The notes: generated from the sequence alone by a model not told the origin. A stretch of 53,160 nt of DNA from Alkalihalobacillus sp. BA299 (GCF_017745675.1 NZ_JAFLJM010000026.1:1-53160), one strand, 5' to 3'. Positions 7,234-15,273 are shown, numbered from the stretch's first letter. Numbers and translations: made by a program.

Positions 7234-10125
7234 TTGAGCCGCCAAACCAAAAGCGATTTCAATAACATACAACAAAAGCAAATGCTATTGCACTTAAAAT
7301 CAGAACTAGCACGCTATCAAATTAATGAAGAAAGATTTGAACGGTTGGTTGAAAAACTGAGAAAGGAAAAAGGTGAATTACAGCGTGCATTTAAAGAAAA
7401 GATCTCTCAATTAAACGAAGTAACAGAGGAAAGTCGGGAGTTTTATAGCGAAAAACTAGCATTATTGTCTCGTTTGGAGGATTTAGGGAAGGAGCAAGTT
7501 GAGCTTCAAGAAGCCCTCTCTTATTATGAAACCGAAAAAGCACAATTATTAGAACAAATCAATCAATTGCAGTCGACACTTGATGAAGGTCAACAACCAT
7601 TAGTAGACGAACTCAATGAACTAAAACATCAAAAATCCGAACTGCAAAATGTACTCGAGGAAAAAACGAAAGAACTAAATGAATTAATGGAGCTAAAAAA
7701 TCAATATTTACAAGAGAAAGAAGCATTGGTTAATGAAAATGAGGAAATCATTCAACAACTGAAATCATTAGAGGGGGAACAGGAATCCTACGAACAGGAA
7801 ATCCAAAAATATTCAGCAGCCAATGAGCAGCTTCAACATGAAATTCATCTCCTAAAAGAACAACTCGACGTTGACCAACTTCATATTATTGAGGAGCTTG
7901 AGTACGTTACGAAGGAAAAGATAAAATTACAGCAAGAACTTCAACAAAAAATTACCGACCAAGATAAACTAGAGGAACAGTTAGAAATATATAATAAAGA
8001 AATAGAAAGTTACGTTAAACAAATACAAAAATTAGAAACAGAAGCTTTAAATTATCAAGCGATTATTCAAGAGCGTGATGAAACTATTCAATTATTAAAG
8101 GAAAAAATCGATCAGGAACAATTAGAGCTTATTCAGCAATTAAAACAAGCGGAAAATAAAAACGAAGAACAAGAAACAATGATCAACGAATTAAAACACG
8201 AAATTCAAGATGTTAATGAAGAATTAGATCATTTTAAAGCGGAAAGAACCACCTATGAAGAACAAGTAACAAACTATGAGGCATTAATTCGTGAGCTTGA
8301 AGAAGAGGTTAATCTTTATAGTGAAAAAACAGATGAAGATCAAATGAAATTAATTCAAGAATTAGAGGAAGCGGCAACTCGTTATGCCCAACTACAGCTC
8401 GATTTCGAAGAGAAAGTTTCAAATTTAACAAAATTAGAGGAAACGAATCGTTCTTATAAACAAGAACAAGAAAGTTTAAATCAACAATTAGAAAATGAAA
8501 GACAAGAAAAAGAGACATTAAAAAATAAAGTAATTGAACTTGAGGCGAATTTAACAGACGTTGAAGGTAAAGTGAATCAAGGTCAATCGAGTTTTATCGA
8601 AGAAATCAACTTACTCAAAAGTGAAACAGAAGAATTAAGAAGTGAACTTCAACAAAAAGTGACCCAGGTTAATCAATTAGAGAAAGAAAGGAATTCCAAT
8701 AAAAATGAAAGAGGAGAATTACAAAAACTGATCGAAAAACTGGAGGAAGAAAATAAAGAAAATAAAGAATTGATTAAATCACTTGAAAGTAAACTGAATA
8801 CCCTCCAGGAGCAATCTAACCAAGACCAAATAAAGATAATCCAGGAGTTTGAACAGATAACCAATGAAAAAGACCAATTACAATATAATTATGAACAACA
8901 ATTGGAAAAAATAACACAATTTGAAGCTGAGACGAACCAATATAATGAGGAAATCCAGCAATTACGTGAACAGCTAAAACGAATTGAAGAAGAGAAAAAT
9001 ACGTTAAATCAACAACTGGTAAATTACAAAGATAATCAACAAGAAGTGGAGAAACAAAAGAAGACTATGCAAGAAGAGAAGCAATTACTTCAAAAGGATT
9101 TCGTTAAGAAGAACGAAGAATTAACACGTATAGTAGACCAATTGGAAATGCAAAAAGCTGCATTAATTGAGTTACAGGATAAGTACAAAGAAAGTGGTAT
9201 GGAAAACGAAAGGTTAACAAAAGAAAATATATCATTAAGCAGTCAACTCGAGCGGCTAGAACAACAAAATAATAGTATTCATGAGCATGTTAAATATTAT
9301 GAAAGCTTGAATAAAGAAATGAAGCAAGAAGTTACGGCTCTAACGAAAGAAATTAATGAAATTCATGCTGATCTAAAAGTAAAAACAAAAGAAAACAGTC
9401 GTTTAGAAAACGAATTAGAGAAACATTTATCAACATTAAATCAACTGAAATTACAACAAAAAGATCATAGTCAAGAGTATGAAAAGGTTATAAAAGAAAA
9501 CAAGGCTTTGCATGGTGAAATAAAAGGACTCCATGCAGACTATAAGTCATTTGAAAAGAAATTTACTAAGCTGGAAGAAGAAAAGAATAGAAATGCATAT
9601 CAACTAAGCGAGTATAAAGAAGCATTAACTCAAGCGGAAAAAAGTCTTAAAGAAATAAAAAAGGAATATCAGAAATTAGAACATCAATTAGAAAAGCAAA
9701 CAGCAGAATTAAACCGTACGAAAGAACAAAGGGATGAATACTTGGAAGATAAAAAATTGTTAGTTAACCTCCTTCAAAACTCTAATGCTAATTTTAAAGC
9801 TGAACCGAGAATGGATATAAGTAATAAAGGTCAGCAAACAAATATAAAAAATGAAGAAATAGTTGTAAGGCAATATGAGGAAACAGTAAGCAATTCCAAT
9901 TCGTGGTTTTTACGAAACTTAAGAGATCAAAACTCGCTTAAAAATAAAGTAAATTCTAAGCTTAATTCTAAACCAAAATCAATTCAAGCTAATAACCGAC
10001 CTTCAGTCGATTCATTTTTATCATTAAATAAACGATCATCACAACCGAAGTATCAAAATCCTGTAAACCCCCATGTTGAAAATAAACAATTAAATCAAAC
10101 AGAAAACGTGGATGAAAAAGAATAA
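7234..10125 (+). CDS. Giant coiled-coil protein of the spore locus
   Basis: About 963 residues, almost all Glu/Gln/Lys/Leu heptads from residue 10 to about 860, then a polar disordered tail rich in Asn, Ser, Lys and Pro. There is no signal peptide or membrane segment. A long-period repeat is visible: DQxxLIxEL-type anchors recur near residues 120, 214, 295, 370, 450 and 531, spaced roughly 75-95 apart, each followed by EKxxLQxELQQK-like sequence. An in-frame ATG at 7210 lacks a binding site. AAAGGAGAG lies six bases before the TTG at 7234, chosen here. The next gene overlaps its 3' end. Position between two spore-protein groups suggests a fibrous scaffold, but coiled-coil sequence alone cannot prove that. 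Confidence 0.82.
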   Translation: MSRQTKSDFNNIQQKQMLLHLKSELARYQINEERFERLVEKLRKEKGELQRAFKEKISQLNEVTEESREFYSEKLALLSRLEDLGKEQVELQEALSYYETEKAQLLEQINQLQSTLDEGQQPLVDELNELKHQKSELQNVLEEKTKELNELMELKNQYLQEKEALVNENEEIIQQLKSLEGEQESYEQEIQKYSAANEQLQHEIHLLKEQLDVDQLHIIEELEYVTKEKIKLQQELQQKITDQDKLEEQLEIYNKEIESYVKQIQKLETEALNYQAIIQERDETIQLLKEKIDQEQLELIQQLKQAENKNEEQETMINELKHEIQDVNEELDHFKAERTTYEEQVTNYEALIRELEEEVNLYSEKTDEDQMKLIQELEEAATRYAQLQLDFEEKVSNLTKLEETNRSYKQEQESLNQQLENERQEKETLKNKVIELEANLTDVEGKVNQGQSSFIEEINLLKSETEELRSELQQKVTQVNQLEKERNSNKNERGELQKLIEKLEEENKENKELIKSLESKLNTLQEQSNQDQIKIIQEFEQITNEKDQLQYNYEQQLEKITQFEAETNQYNEEIQQLREQLKRIEEEKNTLNQQLVNYKDNQQEVEKQKKTMQEEKQLLQKDFVKKNEELTRIVDQLEMQKAALIELQDKYKESGMENERLTKENISLSSQLERLEQQNNSIHEHVKYYESLNKEMKQEVTALTKEINEIHADLKVKTKENSRLENELEKHLSTLNQLKLQQKDHSQEYEKVIKENKALHGEIKGLHADYKSFEKKFTKLEEEKNRNAYQLSEYKEALTQAEKSLKEIKKEYQKLEHQLEKQTAELNRTKEQRDEYLEDKKLLVNLLQNSNANFKAEPRMDISNKGQQTNIKNEEIVVRQYEETVSNSNSWFLRNLRDQNSLKNKVNSKLNSKPKSIQANNRPSVDSFLSLNKRSSQPKYQNPVNPHVENKQLNQTENVDEKE

Positions 10126-10531
10126 TCAAAATATTTATTATATGAAAAAAGAAGTTTATCAACAAATCGTAGAATACTGCAAGAAAGAGGCGCCACTTGA
10201 AGCATGCGGGTTAATTTCGGGGATAGATAAAAAAGGACTTTCTTTTTGGCCAGTTCCTAATGAAGAAAATAGCCCTTTCCAGTTTAAGATTTCAGAAAAG
10301 AGTATGAAGGAAACGCTTAGTAAAGTGGAAAGGAAAGGAGAACAATTAACAGGAGTTTTTCATTCTCACCCGAACACGAGGGCGTATCCATCCTATTATG
10401 ATATTAAAAATCATTCATATCCAAACCTTGCTTACATTATTGTTTCTTTGTTAAAAAAAGAACCAACTGTTTGCTGTTTTAGCATTAATGAAAATAAACA
10501 GGTTACTAATTTAAAGCTAGAACTTATATAA
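10112..10531 (+). CDS. JAMM/MPN+ (M67 family) metallopeptidase
   Basis: A 139-residue protein with an intact JAMM zinc-protease signature: Glu30 in APLEACGLISG, then His84-Ser-His86, seven residues, Ser94 and Asp97. Bacterial members cleave isopeptide or C-terminal peptide bonds of small ubiquitin-like or carrier proteins. Others trim polypeptides, so the substrate is open. Its ATG lies 14 bases inside the end of the coiled-coil gene and has no strong binding site of its own, which suggests translational coupling. The shared transcript and spore context hint that it processes or matures a spore-layer protein, perhaps the coiled-coil partner (inference). A second ATG at 10142 has no binding site. 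Confidence 0.88.
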   Translation: MKKNNQNIYYMKKEVYQQIVEYCKKEAPLEACGLISGIDKKGLSFWPVPNEENSPFQFKISEKSMKETLSKVERKGEQLTGVFHSHPNTRAYPSYYDIKNHSYPNLAYIIVSLLKKEPTVCCFSINENKQVTNLKLELI

Positions 10532-10532
10532 A

Positions 10533-10562
10533 GAGATAGCTCCAGGGCTATTCTCTTTTTTA
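10533..10562 (+). terminator. Rho-independent terminator
   Basis: An AGAGATAGC / GCTATTCTCT stem with one bulge, then six T residues, just after the M67 gene stop. Confidence 0.75.
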
Positions 10563-10596
10563 TGGAAGCTTAAGGTGAAGAGAGCTTAACGCGGAA

Positions 10597-10624
10597 ACAA
10601 CTTTTAAAAAGAATGCATATAATA
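10597..10624 (+). promoter_or_regulatory. Sigma-K consensus promoter
   Basis: AC, 17 bases, CATATAATA, matching the sigma-K pattern, about 50 bases before the TTG start at 10676. A second CATAGAATA at 10654 lies too close to the ribosome binding site to serve. Confidence 0.65.
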
Positions 10625-10675
10625 AAGTATGATTAAATTATAGTGTTTTGTAACATAGAATAGGGAGGGATCAAC

Positions 10676-10855
10676 TTGAACCCAAATAAAAGACGGTTAG
10701 TTTCTAGGACATATAATACTAGCGGCCATGTTTATATGAATCAACCAACTGGAAATAAAAGTACCTCACCATATAAAGTTTTTTCATCAACAAATCAACC
10801 CGTGCAACAAAAAAGCGGCGGATGTGGATGTGGAAGCAAAACGCAAAGAAGATAA
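10676..10855 (+). CDS. Small CGCG-tailed protein, probable spore-surface component
   Basis: A 59-residue basic protein starting at TTG after GGGAGGGA. It begins MNPNKRRLVSRTYN, is rich in Ser, Thr, Asn and Tyr, and ends in a glycine/cysteine cluster (KSGGCGCGSKTQRR). The paired cysteines on a flexible tail could serve disulfide anchoring or metal binding. It is flanked by its own sigma-K promoter and a strong terminator, so it is a single-gene unit. I do not recognise a named family. The reading frame is supported by the binding site, promoter and terminator rather than homology. Confidence 0.7.
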   Translation: MNPNKRRLVSRTYNTSGHVYMNQPTGNKSTSPYKVFSSTNQPVQQKSGGCGCGSKTQRR

Positions 10856-10883
10856 CCAGGCAGATTTTACTGCCTGGTTTTTT
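10856..10883 (+). terminator. Rho-independent terminator
   Basis: A perfect CCAGGCAG / CTGCCTGG stem with a six-base loop and TTTTTT, beginning directly at the stop codon of the CGCG protein gene. Confidence 0.88.
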
Positions 10884-11012
10884 ACTTATGGATACTTCCT
10901 TTTAGAAATCTATTGAGTAATTTTTATTGTTAATCTAGAAGTGTGCCTAATATAAAACAAGGATAAATGACTTAATTTGTTATAGCTTCATATAAATAGA
11001 CTCTTGTCCGTT

Positions 11013-11040
11013 ACCATCAAATACCCCTGTGCATTTAATA
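11013..11040 (+). promoter_or_regulatory. Sigma-K-like promoter
   Basis: AC, 17 bases, CATTTAATA (one mismatch to CATANNNTA). Predicted transcription starts about 30 bases before the ATG at 11081. Confidence 0.5.
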
Positions 11041-11080
11041 TAGTGTAACAGACAAATAAATTATAGAAAGGTGGATAAAT

Positions 11081-11779
11081 ATGAACTTTCATTCAAAAGG
11101 TAAGTTCAACAAGTTTAATAAAGCAGCAAGTTGTAAAACTGCAGACCAAGCACAAACATTATCCCAATGTGAGAGTACGCCTGTAGATATTACAGGCGTA
11201 GGAGATCGTGTAGTAAAAGTTCCAGTTGTCGTTGCACACGAGCAAATACAAGTTGATATTGAATCTGTAGATAGACTTCCAAAACCAGCCCGTGAAATTA
11301 AGCGAATTCGTAAAAATGTTCACTTAACACAATGTAAAGTTGTTCAGTCTGGTCTTACAGGGAATGTAAAATTATTTTTAGCCGGCTTTGTACGTAAAAA
11401 TATTGAATTTGTCACAAGTTGTTCTGGGGCCATCGAACATCATACAGTGGAAGTACCGTTTAGCTGTGTCGTACCTCTTACAACAACCAACTTTGAAGAT
11501 CAACTATCAAGTATTAAAAATGGTGTAGTAGATATTCTATTCAACGATAAAAAAGGCATGGGAATGGATATGAAAGAACGAGGGATTCTTACAGTCGAGA
11601 ATTTTAATGAAAAACCATTTTGCGAACTAGAGCAGGCATTCATTACTGAATTGGATATTTCAGAAGATTGGAAGCCAGGCTGCAATGTTTTCCGAACACT
11701 CAGAGAAAAAATAATTCTAGATTTAGAATTAAAAGTGTTACAAGTTCAACAAGTTTTTGTACCACCATTAGCACCATAA
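11081..11779 (+). CDS. CsxC/SPOCS-like (DUF3794-type) spore coat protein
   Basis: A 232-residue soluble protein. Its centre (VKLFLAGFVRKNIEFVTSC, then HHTVEVPFSCVVPLTT) closely resembles the GFVRKNIxY core of SPOCS/DUF3794 proteins and of CsxC-type exosporium proteins. The N-terminal part carries DITGVGDRVVKVPVVVAHE and a RLPKPAREIKRI segment. No signal peptide is present. The ATG follows AAAGGTGG, and a clear terminator follows, so it is a single-gene unit. Family knowledge points to a structural role in the spore coat or exosporium. The exact subfamily is my judgement from motif memory, not a database search. Confidence 0.75.
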   Translation: MNFHSKGKFNKFNKAASCKTADQAQTLSQCESTPVDITGVGDRVVKVPVVVAHEQIQVDIESVDRLPKPAREIKRIRKNVHLTQCKVVQSGLTGNVKLFLAGFVRKNIEFVTSCSGAIEHHTVEVPFSCVVPLTTTNFEDQLSSIKNGVVDILFNDKKGMGMDMKERGILTVENFNEKPFCELEQAFITELDISEDWKPGCNVFRTLREKIILDLELKVLQVQQVFVPPLAP

Positions 11780-11841
11780 TAAGGATAAGAATTATGTAAT
11801 AAAGGAAAAAAATGGTTGATAAACAATACCTTTAAAAGATC

Positions 11842-11872
11842 GATGTTGACAACAACTGTCAACATCTTTTTC
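11842..11872 (+). terminator. Rho-independent terminator
   Basis: A ten-pair GATGTTGACA / TGTCAACATC stem with a five-base loop, followed by TTTTTCT. Confidence 0.85.
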
Positions 11873-11996
11873 TATTGGTTGAAACACGGAACCTGTCAAA
11901 GGGAAACTTAATTTTTAAACCATCGTAATACATTGTTTGTACTTACAATATCTTTGTAAAAAAAAACCCTCTTTTTGGGAGGGAAATAATTAGATA

Positions 11997-12206
11997 TTAT
12001 TTTTTACGTTTATTAGATATAATGTTTTCGAGATACGTTATAGCATTATTTACATTATTAGGATTAAAAAAAGTTTTACTTTTACTTGCGGTTTCACTTC
12101 TATTGAGAGTACCGTTTTTCATCTTTTTTTTTGTATTAATATTATCATTTTTTAATACCTTTGCGATTAACGACTCCGCTAATATTTTATTAGAATCAAG
12201 ATTCAT
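11997..12206 (-). CDS. Small basic protein, related to the gene at 12745
   Basis: A 69-residue Lys/Asn-rich protein (MNLDSNKILAESLIAKVLK, ending NPNNVNNAITYLENIISNKRKK). Its plan matches the larger protein encoded at 12745-13035: an N-terminal SNKxxAExxxxxVLKxxxI helix, a Lys-rich middle, and a C-terminal NxNxVxxxITYL/VKTFIN segment. The two are likely diverged copies. GGAGGG six bases before the ATG, and a sigma-K promoter at 12245-12272, support a real gene. Function is unknown; late mother-cell expression suggests a minor coat protein. Confidence 0.7.
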   Translation of the reverse strand: MNLDSNKILAESLIAKVLKNDNINTKKKMKNGTLNRSETASKSKTFFNPNNVNNAITYLENIISNKRKK

Positions 12207-12244
12207 TAATATCCCTCCATTTAAATTATATTAGAAGCTAGTAT

Positions 12245-12272
12245 TACGTTATGCTATTAGGAATAATCTAGT
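12245..12272 (-). promoter_or_regulatory. Sigma-K consensus promoter
   Basis: Minus-strand AC, 17 bases, CATAACGTA, about 40 bases before the ATG at 12206. Confidence 0.68.
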
Positions 12273-12318
12273 GAAGGCTTTTATCCTTTGGATATTGCCC
12301 ATTGTTGGAGAGTTGATA

Positions 12319-12378
12319 ATGAAGCTTTACATACCAAGGGTAGGTAAACTCGTTACTGATTATTTAAAAAGTAATTAA
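12319..12378 (+). other. Possible 19-residue micro-ORF or gene relic
   Basis: ATG after GGAGAGTTGATA encodes MKLYIPRVGKLVTDYLKSN and stops seven bases before a MITE-like repeat. It may be a microprotein or the start of a gene truncated by the repeat. Support is only the binding site. Confidence 0.25.
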
Positions 12379-12384
12379 ACAATT

Positions 12385-12577
12385 GGCTGTGTTAAAGCCC
12401 ATTGTTGATAAACGTAGATTTTGGGTTCATCGTGTGAAATTTTAGCTTTACACGCTTTTCAGTATACTAAAAGGTTGAAAAATGGAATGAAATATTGAGA
12501 AAATGCATGTTCTCACTGAATTTCCTTCCATATTTTCAATAATGAACCCAAAATCAACACTAAACATTGACAGAGCC
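12385..12577. repeat. MITE-like element with terminal inverted repeats
   Basis: Ends read GGCTGTGTTAAAGC and ATTTTGGGTTCAT on the left, and the reverse complement of the right end reads GGCTCTGTCAATG and ATTTTGGGTTCAT. The roughly 193-base interior has no gene. This looks like a non-autonomous transposable element sitting between the two related small coat-like genes. Confidence 0.55.
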
Positions 12578-12744
12578 AAAAAATATAAAAAACAATCAAA
12601 TAGAATAAATGGTAACGTATAAGGTCAGTTAACATGGAATACTTATCCATCCTGTTTTCTTTCTAAAAAAACATACTCAAATCAGCCGTTACGACTAATT
12701 TGAGTAAGTCTCTCTATATTTTCTAACACTTCTATTTTATTGTT

Positions 12745-13035
12745 TTAGGGATTAATAAACGTTTTTACTGAACTTATATCATTTGTGTCTACAAAAATTT
12801 GGTTCTGGCTGGTGCCATCTTTTTTAAGTTTCTTTTTAAAATTACTTTCTGTTCGTTGCAAGTTCTTCATTTCTAAAAAGGTATTCAAATCGCTATAAAT
12901 ATTTTTGATGATAGACTTTAATATTTTTTTCTCTTCTTTCGTGAGTTGATTTTTCATATCAATATTATGTTTTTTTAAAACAGTTGAAACAAACATCTCC
13001 GCAAATTTTTTATTAGATAGCCCATTAACATCCAT
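12745..13035 (-). CDS. Small coat-like protein paired with the gene at 11997
   Basis: A 96-residue helical protein (MDVNGLSNKKFAEMFVSTVL, then LTKEEKKILKSIIKNIYSDL, ending ISSVKTFINP). An upstream in-frame TTG at 13053 lies inside the AAAGGAGGGG binding site, so the ATG at 13035 is the start. It shares overall layout with the 69-residue protein at 11997. The upstream promoter fits sigma-K exactly. No known domain is recognised. It probably belongs to the same late-sporulation set; that rests on the promoter and position only. Confidence 0.72.
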   Translation of the reverse strand: MDVNGLSNKKFAEMFVSTVLKKHNIDMKNQLTKEEKKILKSIIKNIYSDLNTFLEMKNLQRTESNFKKKLKKDGTSQNQIFVDTNDISSVKTFINP

Positions 13036-13073
13036 AGCTACCCCTCCTTTCAAAGTAATAAAGAAGCCTAATA

Positions 13074-13100
13074 TACGGTATGCATGACTAGGTATTTAGT
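13074..13100 (-). promoter_or_regulatory. Sigma-K consensus promoter
   Basis: Minus-strand AC, 16 bases, CATACCGTA. It lies about 40 bases before the ATG at 13035. Confidence 0.7.
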
Positions 13101-13273
13101 GTAGGCACCTCACTAGACAAAGCTATTTATCGATAAAAAGTTTTGAATAAATGGGCAGAAGTAGTATTGAAGGCTAGTTTGCTCACTTATTATAATGAAA
13201 TGGATAAGTAGTAGGGAAATATTGAAAAATGATGCAACTGGATAACGAAATTACATAATGGTGGGCTTAAAAC

Positions 13274-13590
13274 ATGCTTGATAAAATTAATTTGAATGAT
13301 GTAATTATATAGCTCTTAAAGCAGGTGAACGTATTTTTGAAATCTATCAAAAAGCAGATTTTGAGGTTGAAAGTAAACAAGATGACTCTCCTTTAACATT
13401 AGCTGATAAAAAATCAAATGAAGTGATAGTGAAAGAACTAAAGGGGTTATATCCTAAAATTCTGATTTTAAGTGAAGAAGGGACGTATTTTTCTTATGAA
13501 GAAAGAAAAAGGTGGAATTATCTATGGTTGGTTGATCCATTGGATGGGGCGAAAGAATTTATTAAGAAAAATGGTGAGTTTAAGTACTAA
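13274..13590 (+). pseudogene. Truncated, frameshifted cysQ-type nucleotidase
   Basis: The translation contains ALKAGERIFEIYQKADFEVE, SPLTLADKKSNEVI, an LSEEG motif and LVDPLDGAKEFIKKNGEF. These are hallmarks of 3'(2'),5'-bisphosphate nucleotidase (inositol-monophosphatase fold). The opening MLDKINLNDV is separated from the rest by a frameshift near 13305, and the frame stops right after NGEF, losing roughly the C-terminal half, including the second metal-site aspartate. It lies directly upstream of a GalU-type gene and is almost certainly non-functional. Confidence 0.8.
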
Positions 13591-13725
13591 GTTAAGGAGT
13601 TGGCTAATGATTTTCTGAATCATTACAAAAAACAAATGACTATAGCCCTTTTTAATAGGACAATTTCCTTTTATCCCATGGACGAATATCTTAGTAATAG
13701 GAACAAGTTTTAAAGGGGGAGCCAC

Positions 13726-14535
13726 ATGAAAATAAAAAAAGCAATTATTCCAGCTGCAGGATATGGAACGAGAAGTCTCCCGATAACTAAAGTTCTTCCA
13801 AAAGAAATGTTTCCTATTAATGGAAAACCAGCGATTCATTATGTTGTTGAAGAAGCTGTCGCCTCGGGTATTGAGGAAATATTAATTGTTGTCTCGAGAA
13901 ATAAAAATATGATTATCGATTATTTTGATCGTTCACTTGAATTGGAAGCATTTTTAACGGAAACGAATAAAAAGCACTTATTAGAAAAGTTATCGGTTCC
14001 AAAAGCACATATACAATTTGTACGTCAACCTTATGCAAGAGGATTAGGCAATGCCTTAGAAATGGGGATGCCATTTATTAATGATGAGCCGTTTGCCGTT
14101 CTTCTACCAGATGATCTATTTTTTGAAAAAAAACAGAGCTTAAAGCAATTGATAAAAGCTTATGAGAAAAAGAATAGTAGTGTGATAGGAGTCCAACAAG
14201 TAAAACAAGAGCTGTTAAAAAATTATGGTGTGATCAAGGAGAAAAAGGTTTCAGCTAGATTACATGAAATCGTCGATATTGTTGAAAAGCCTCAAAGTGA
14301 CCCTCCTTCTAATCTAGCTGTTGTTGGTCGGTATGTTTTACATCCCGATATTTTTACATTTCTCAAGAAAATAAAGCCAGGTGTTGGTGGAGAGATCCAA
14401 TTAACAGATGCGTTAAAAGAGATGTTAAAAGTTCGAAAGTGCTTCGGATATGAGGTTACAGGGGAGCGTTATGATATTGGGTCAAACAAAGACTATTTCG
14501 AATTATTGAAGAAAATGTACATTGCAGAAGGTTAA
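13726..14535 (+). CDS. GalU-type UTP-glucose-1-phosphate uridylyltransferase
   Basis: A 269-residue nucleotidyltransferase with the GalU/GtaB nucleotide-binding opening (IIPAAGYGTRSLPITKVLPK), a Lys in FPINGKP, LLPDDLFF for the metal-binding aspartates, and EKPQSDPPSNLAVVGRYV, GGEIQLTDAL and GERYDIGSNKDY downstream. It is a little shorter than GtaB (about 290) and nearer YtdA in length. It makes UDP-glucose or a related sugar nucleotide. The AAAGGGGGAGCC site precedes the ATG. Next to spore glycosyltransferase genes it may supply activated sugar for spore-surface glycans, although a vegetative role is equally possible. Confidence 0.88.
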   Translation: MKIKKAIIPAAGYGTRSLPITKVLPKEMFPINGKPAIHYVVEEAVASGIEEILIVVSRNKNMIIDYFDRSLELEAFLTETNKKHLLEKLSVPKAHIQFVRQPYARGLGNALEMGMPFINDEPFAVLLPDDLFFEKKQSLKQLIKAYEKKNSSVIGVQQVKQELLKNYGVIKEKKVSARLHEIVDIVEKPQSDPPSNLAVVGRYVLHPDIFTFLKKIKPGVGGEIQLTDALKEMLKVRKCFGYEVTGERYDIGSNKDYFELLKKMYIAEG

Positions 14536-14607
14536 TCTGAGCAATCAAAATTAGATGAACAGATAGTTTGTAAAGCTTATGTAAAAAATTCAAAATCCTA
14601 CTCAAAT

Positions 14608-14635
14608 ACCTATACCATTATAAATTCATAACATA
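14608..14635 (+). promoter_or_regulatory. Sigma-K consensus promoter
   Basis: AC, 17 bases, CATAACATA, about 50 bases before the ATG at 14687. Confidence 0.6.
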
Positions 14636-14686
14636 TTTTATAGCAGTGCAATCAAAAAACAATTTATATGTTTAGGGAGGATCAAG

Positions 14687-15271
14687 ATGAGTAGTGAGCT
14701 TCATGAACTAACGATCGAACTTGAATTTCAAGACGATATATTTTATGAATTAGAATATGATGGTGAAGTTGGGGAGTTAACGATCCATAAGAAAACAGGT
14801 GACAGTGAAGAAGTTGTTGCAAATGCGGGCTCAGTAGTAAACACTAACTTTATGAATGACTTATCCATTTCTTCCGATATGACAGAAGAACAATTAATTG
14901 AGAACATTCTTAATGCGTTAGGTAATGATTCCTTTAGTGAATTAGATGTAGAGATTTCATTTGCAGATGGAAACACAGTTGAGTTTATAATTGAAGATGA
15001 TGAAGATGATGAAGAAGACGAAGATGATGATGAAGAAGACGAAGATGATGATGAAGAAGACGAAGATGATGACGAAGATGATGACGAAGATGAAGACGAA
15101 GATGATGATGAAGATGATGACGATGAAGATAAAGATGATGACGAAGACGAAGATGATGATGACGATGAAGATGAAGATGAAGATGAAGATGAAGATGAAG
15201 ATGAAGATGAAGATGAAGACGACGATGAAGATGAAGATGATGAAGATGAAGATGAAGATGATGATGAGTAA
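14687..15271 (+). CDS. YusW-like domain with long Asp/Glu tail
   Basis: Residues 1-102 resemble the YusW-like fold: LTIELEFQDDIFYELEYDGE, FMNDLSISSDMTEEQLIENI, then ELDVEISFADGNTVEF. Unlike YusW lipoproteins there is no signal sequence or lipobox. From about residue 103 to the end, nearly all residues are Asp or Glu (about 90), encoded by GAT/GAA/GAC repeats, with a single Lys. The tail is prone to slippage and would bind divalent cations or basic proteins. The AGGGAGGATCAAG site fits the ATG. An upstream sigma-K match suggests late mother-cell expression, so calcium binding at the spore surface is one idea (inference). Confidence 0.72.
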   Translation: MSSELHELTIELEFQDDIFYELEYDGEVGELTIHKKTGDSEEVVANAGSVVNTNFMNDLSISSDMTEEQLIENILNALGNDSFSELDVEISFADGNTVEFIIEDDEDDEEDEDDDEEDEDDDEEDEDDDEDDDEDEDEDDDEDDDDEDKDDDEDEDDDDDEDEDEDEDEDEDEDEDEDDDEDEDDEDEDEDDDE

Positions 15272-15273
15272 TG

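Noticed and set aside
10654..10662. Second CATAGAATA sigma-K -10 match before the CGCG gene
   Set aside because: Transcription from it would start at or after the ribosome binding site; the upstream CATATAATA at 10616 has the proper -35 and spacing.
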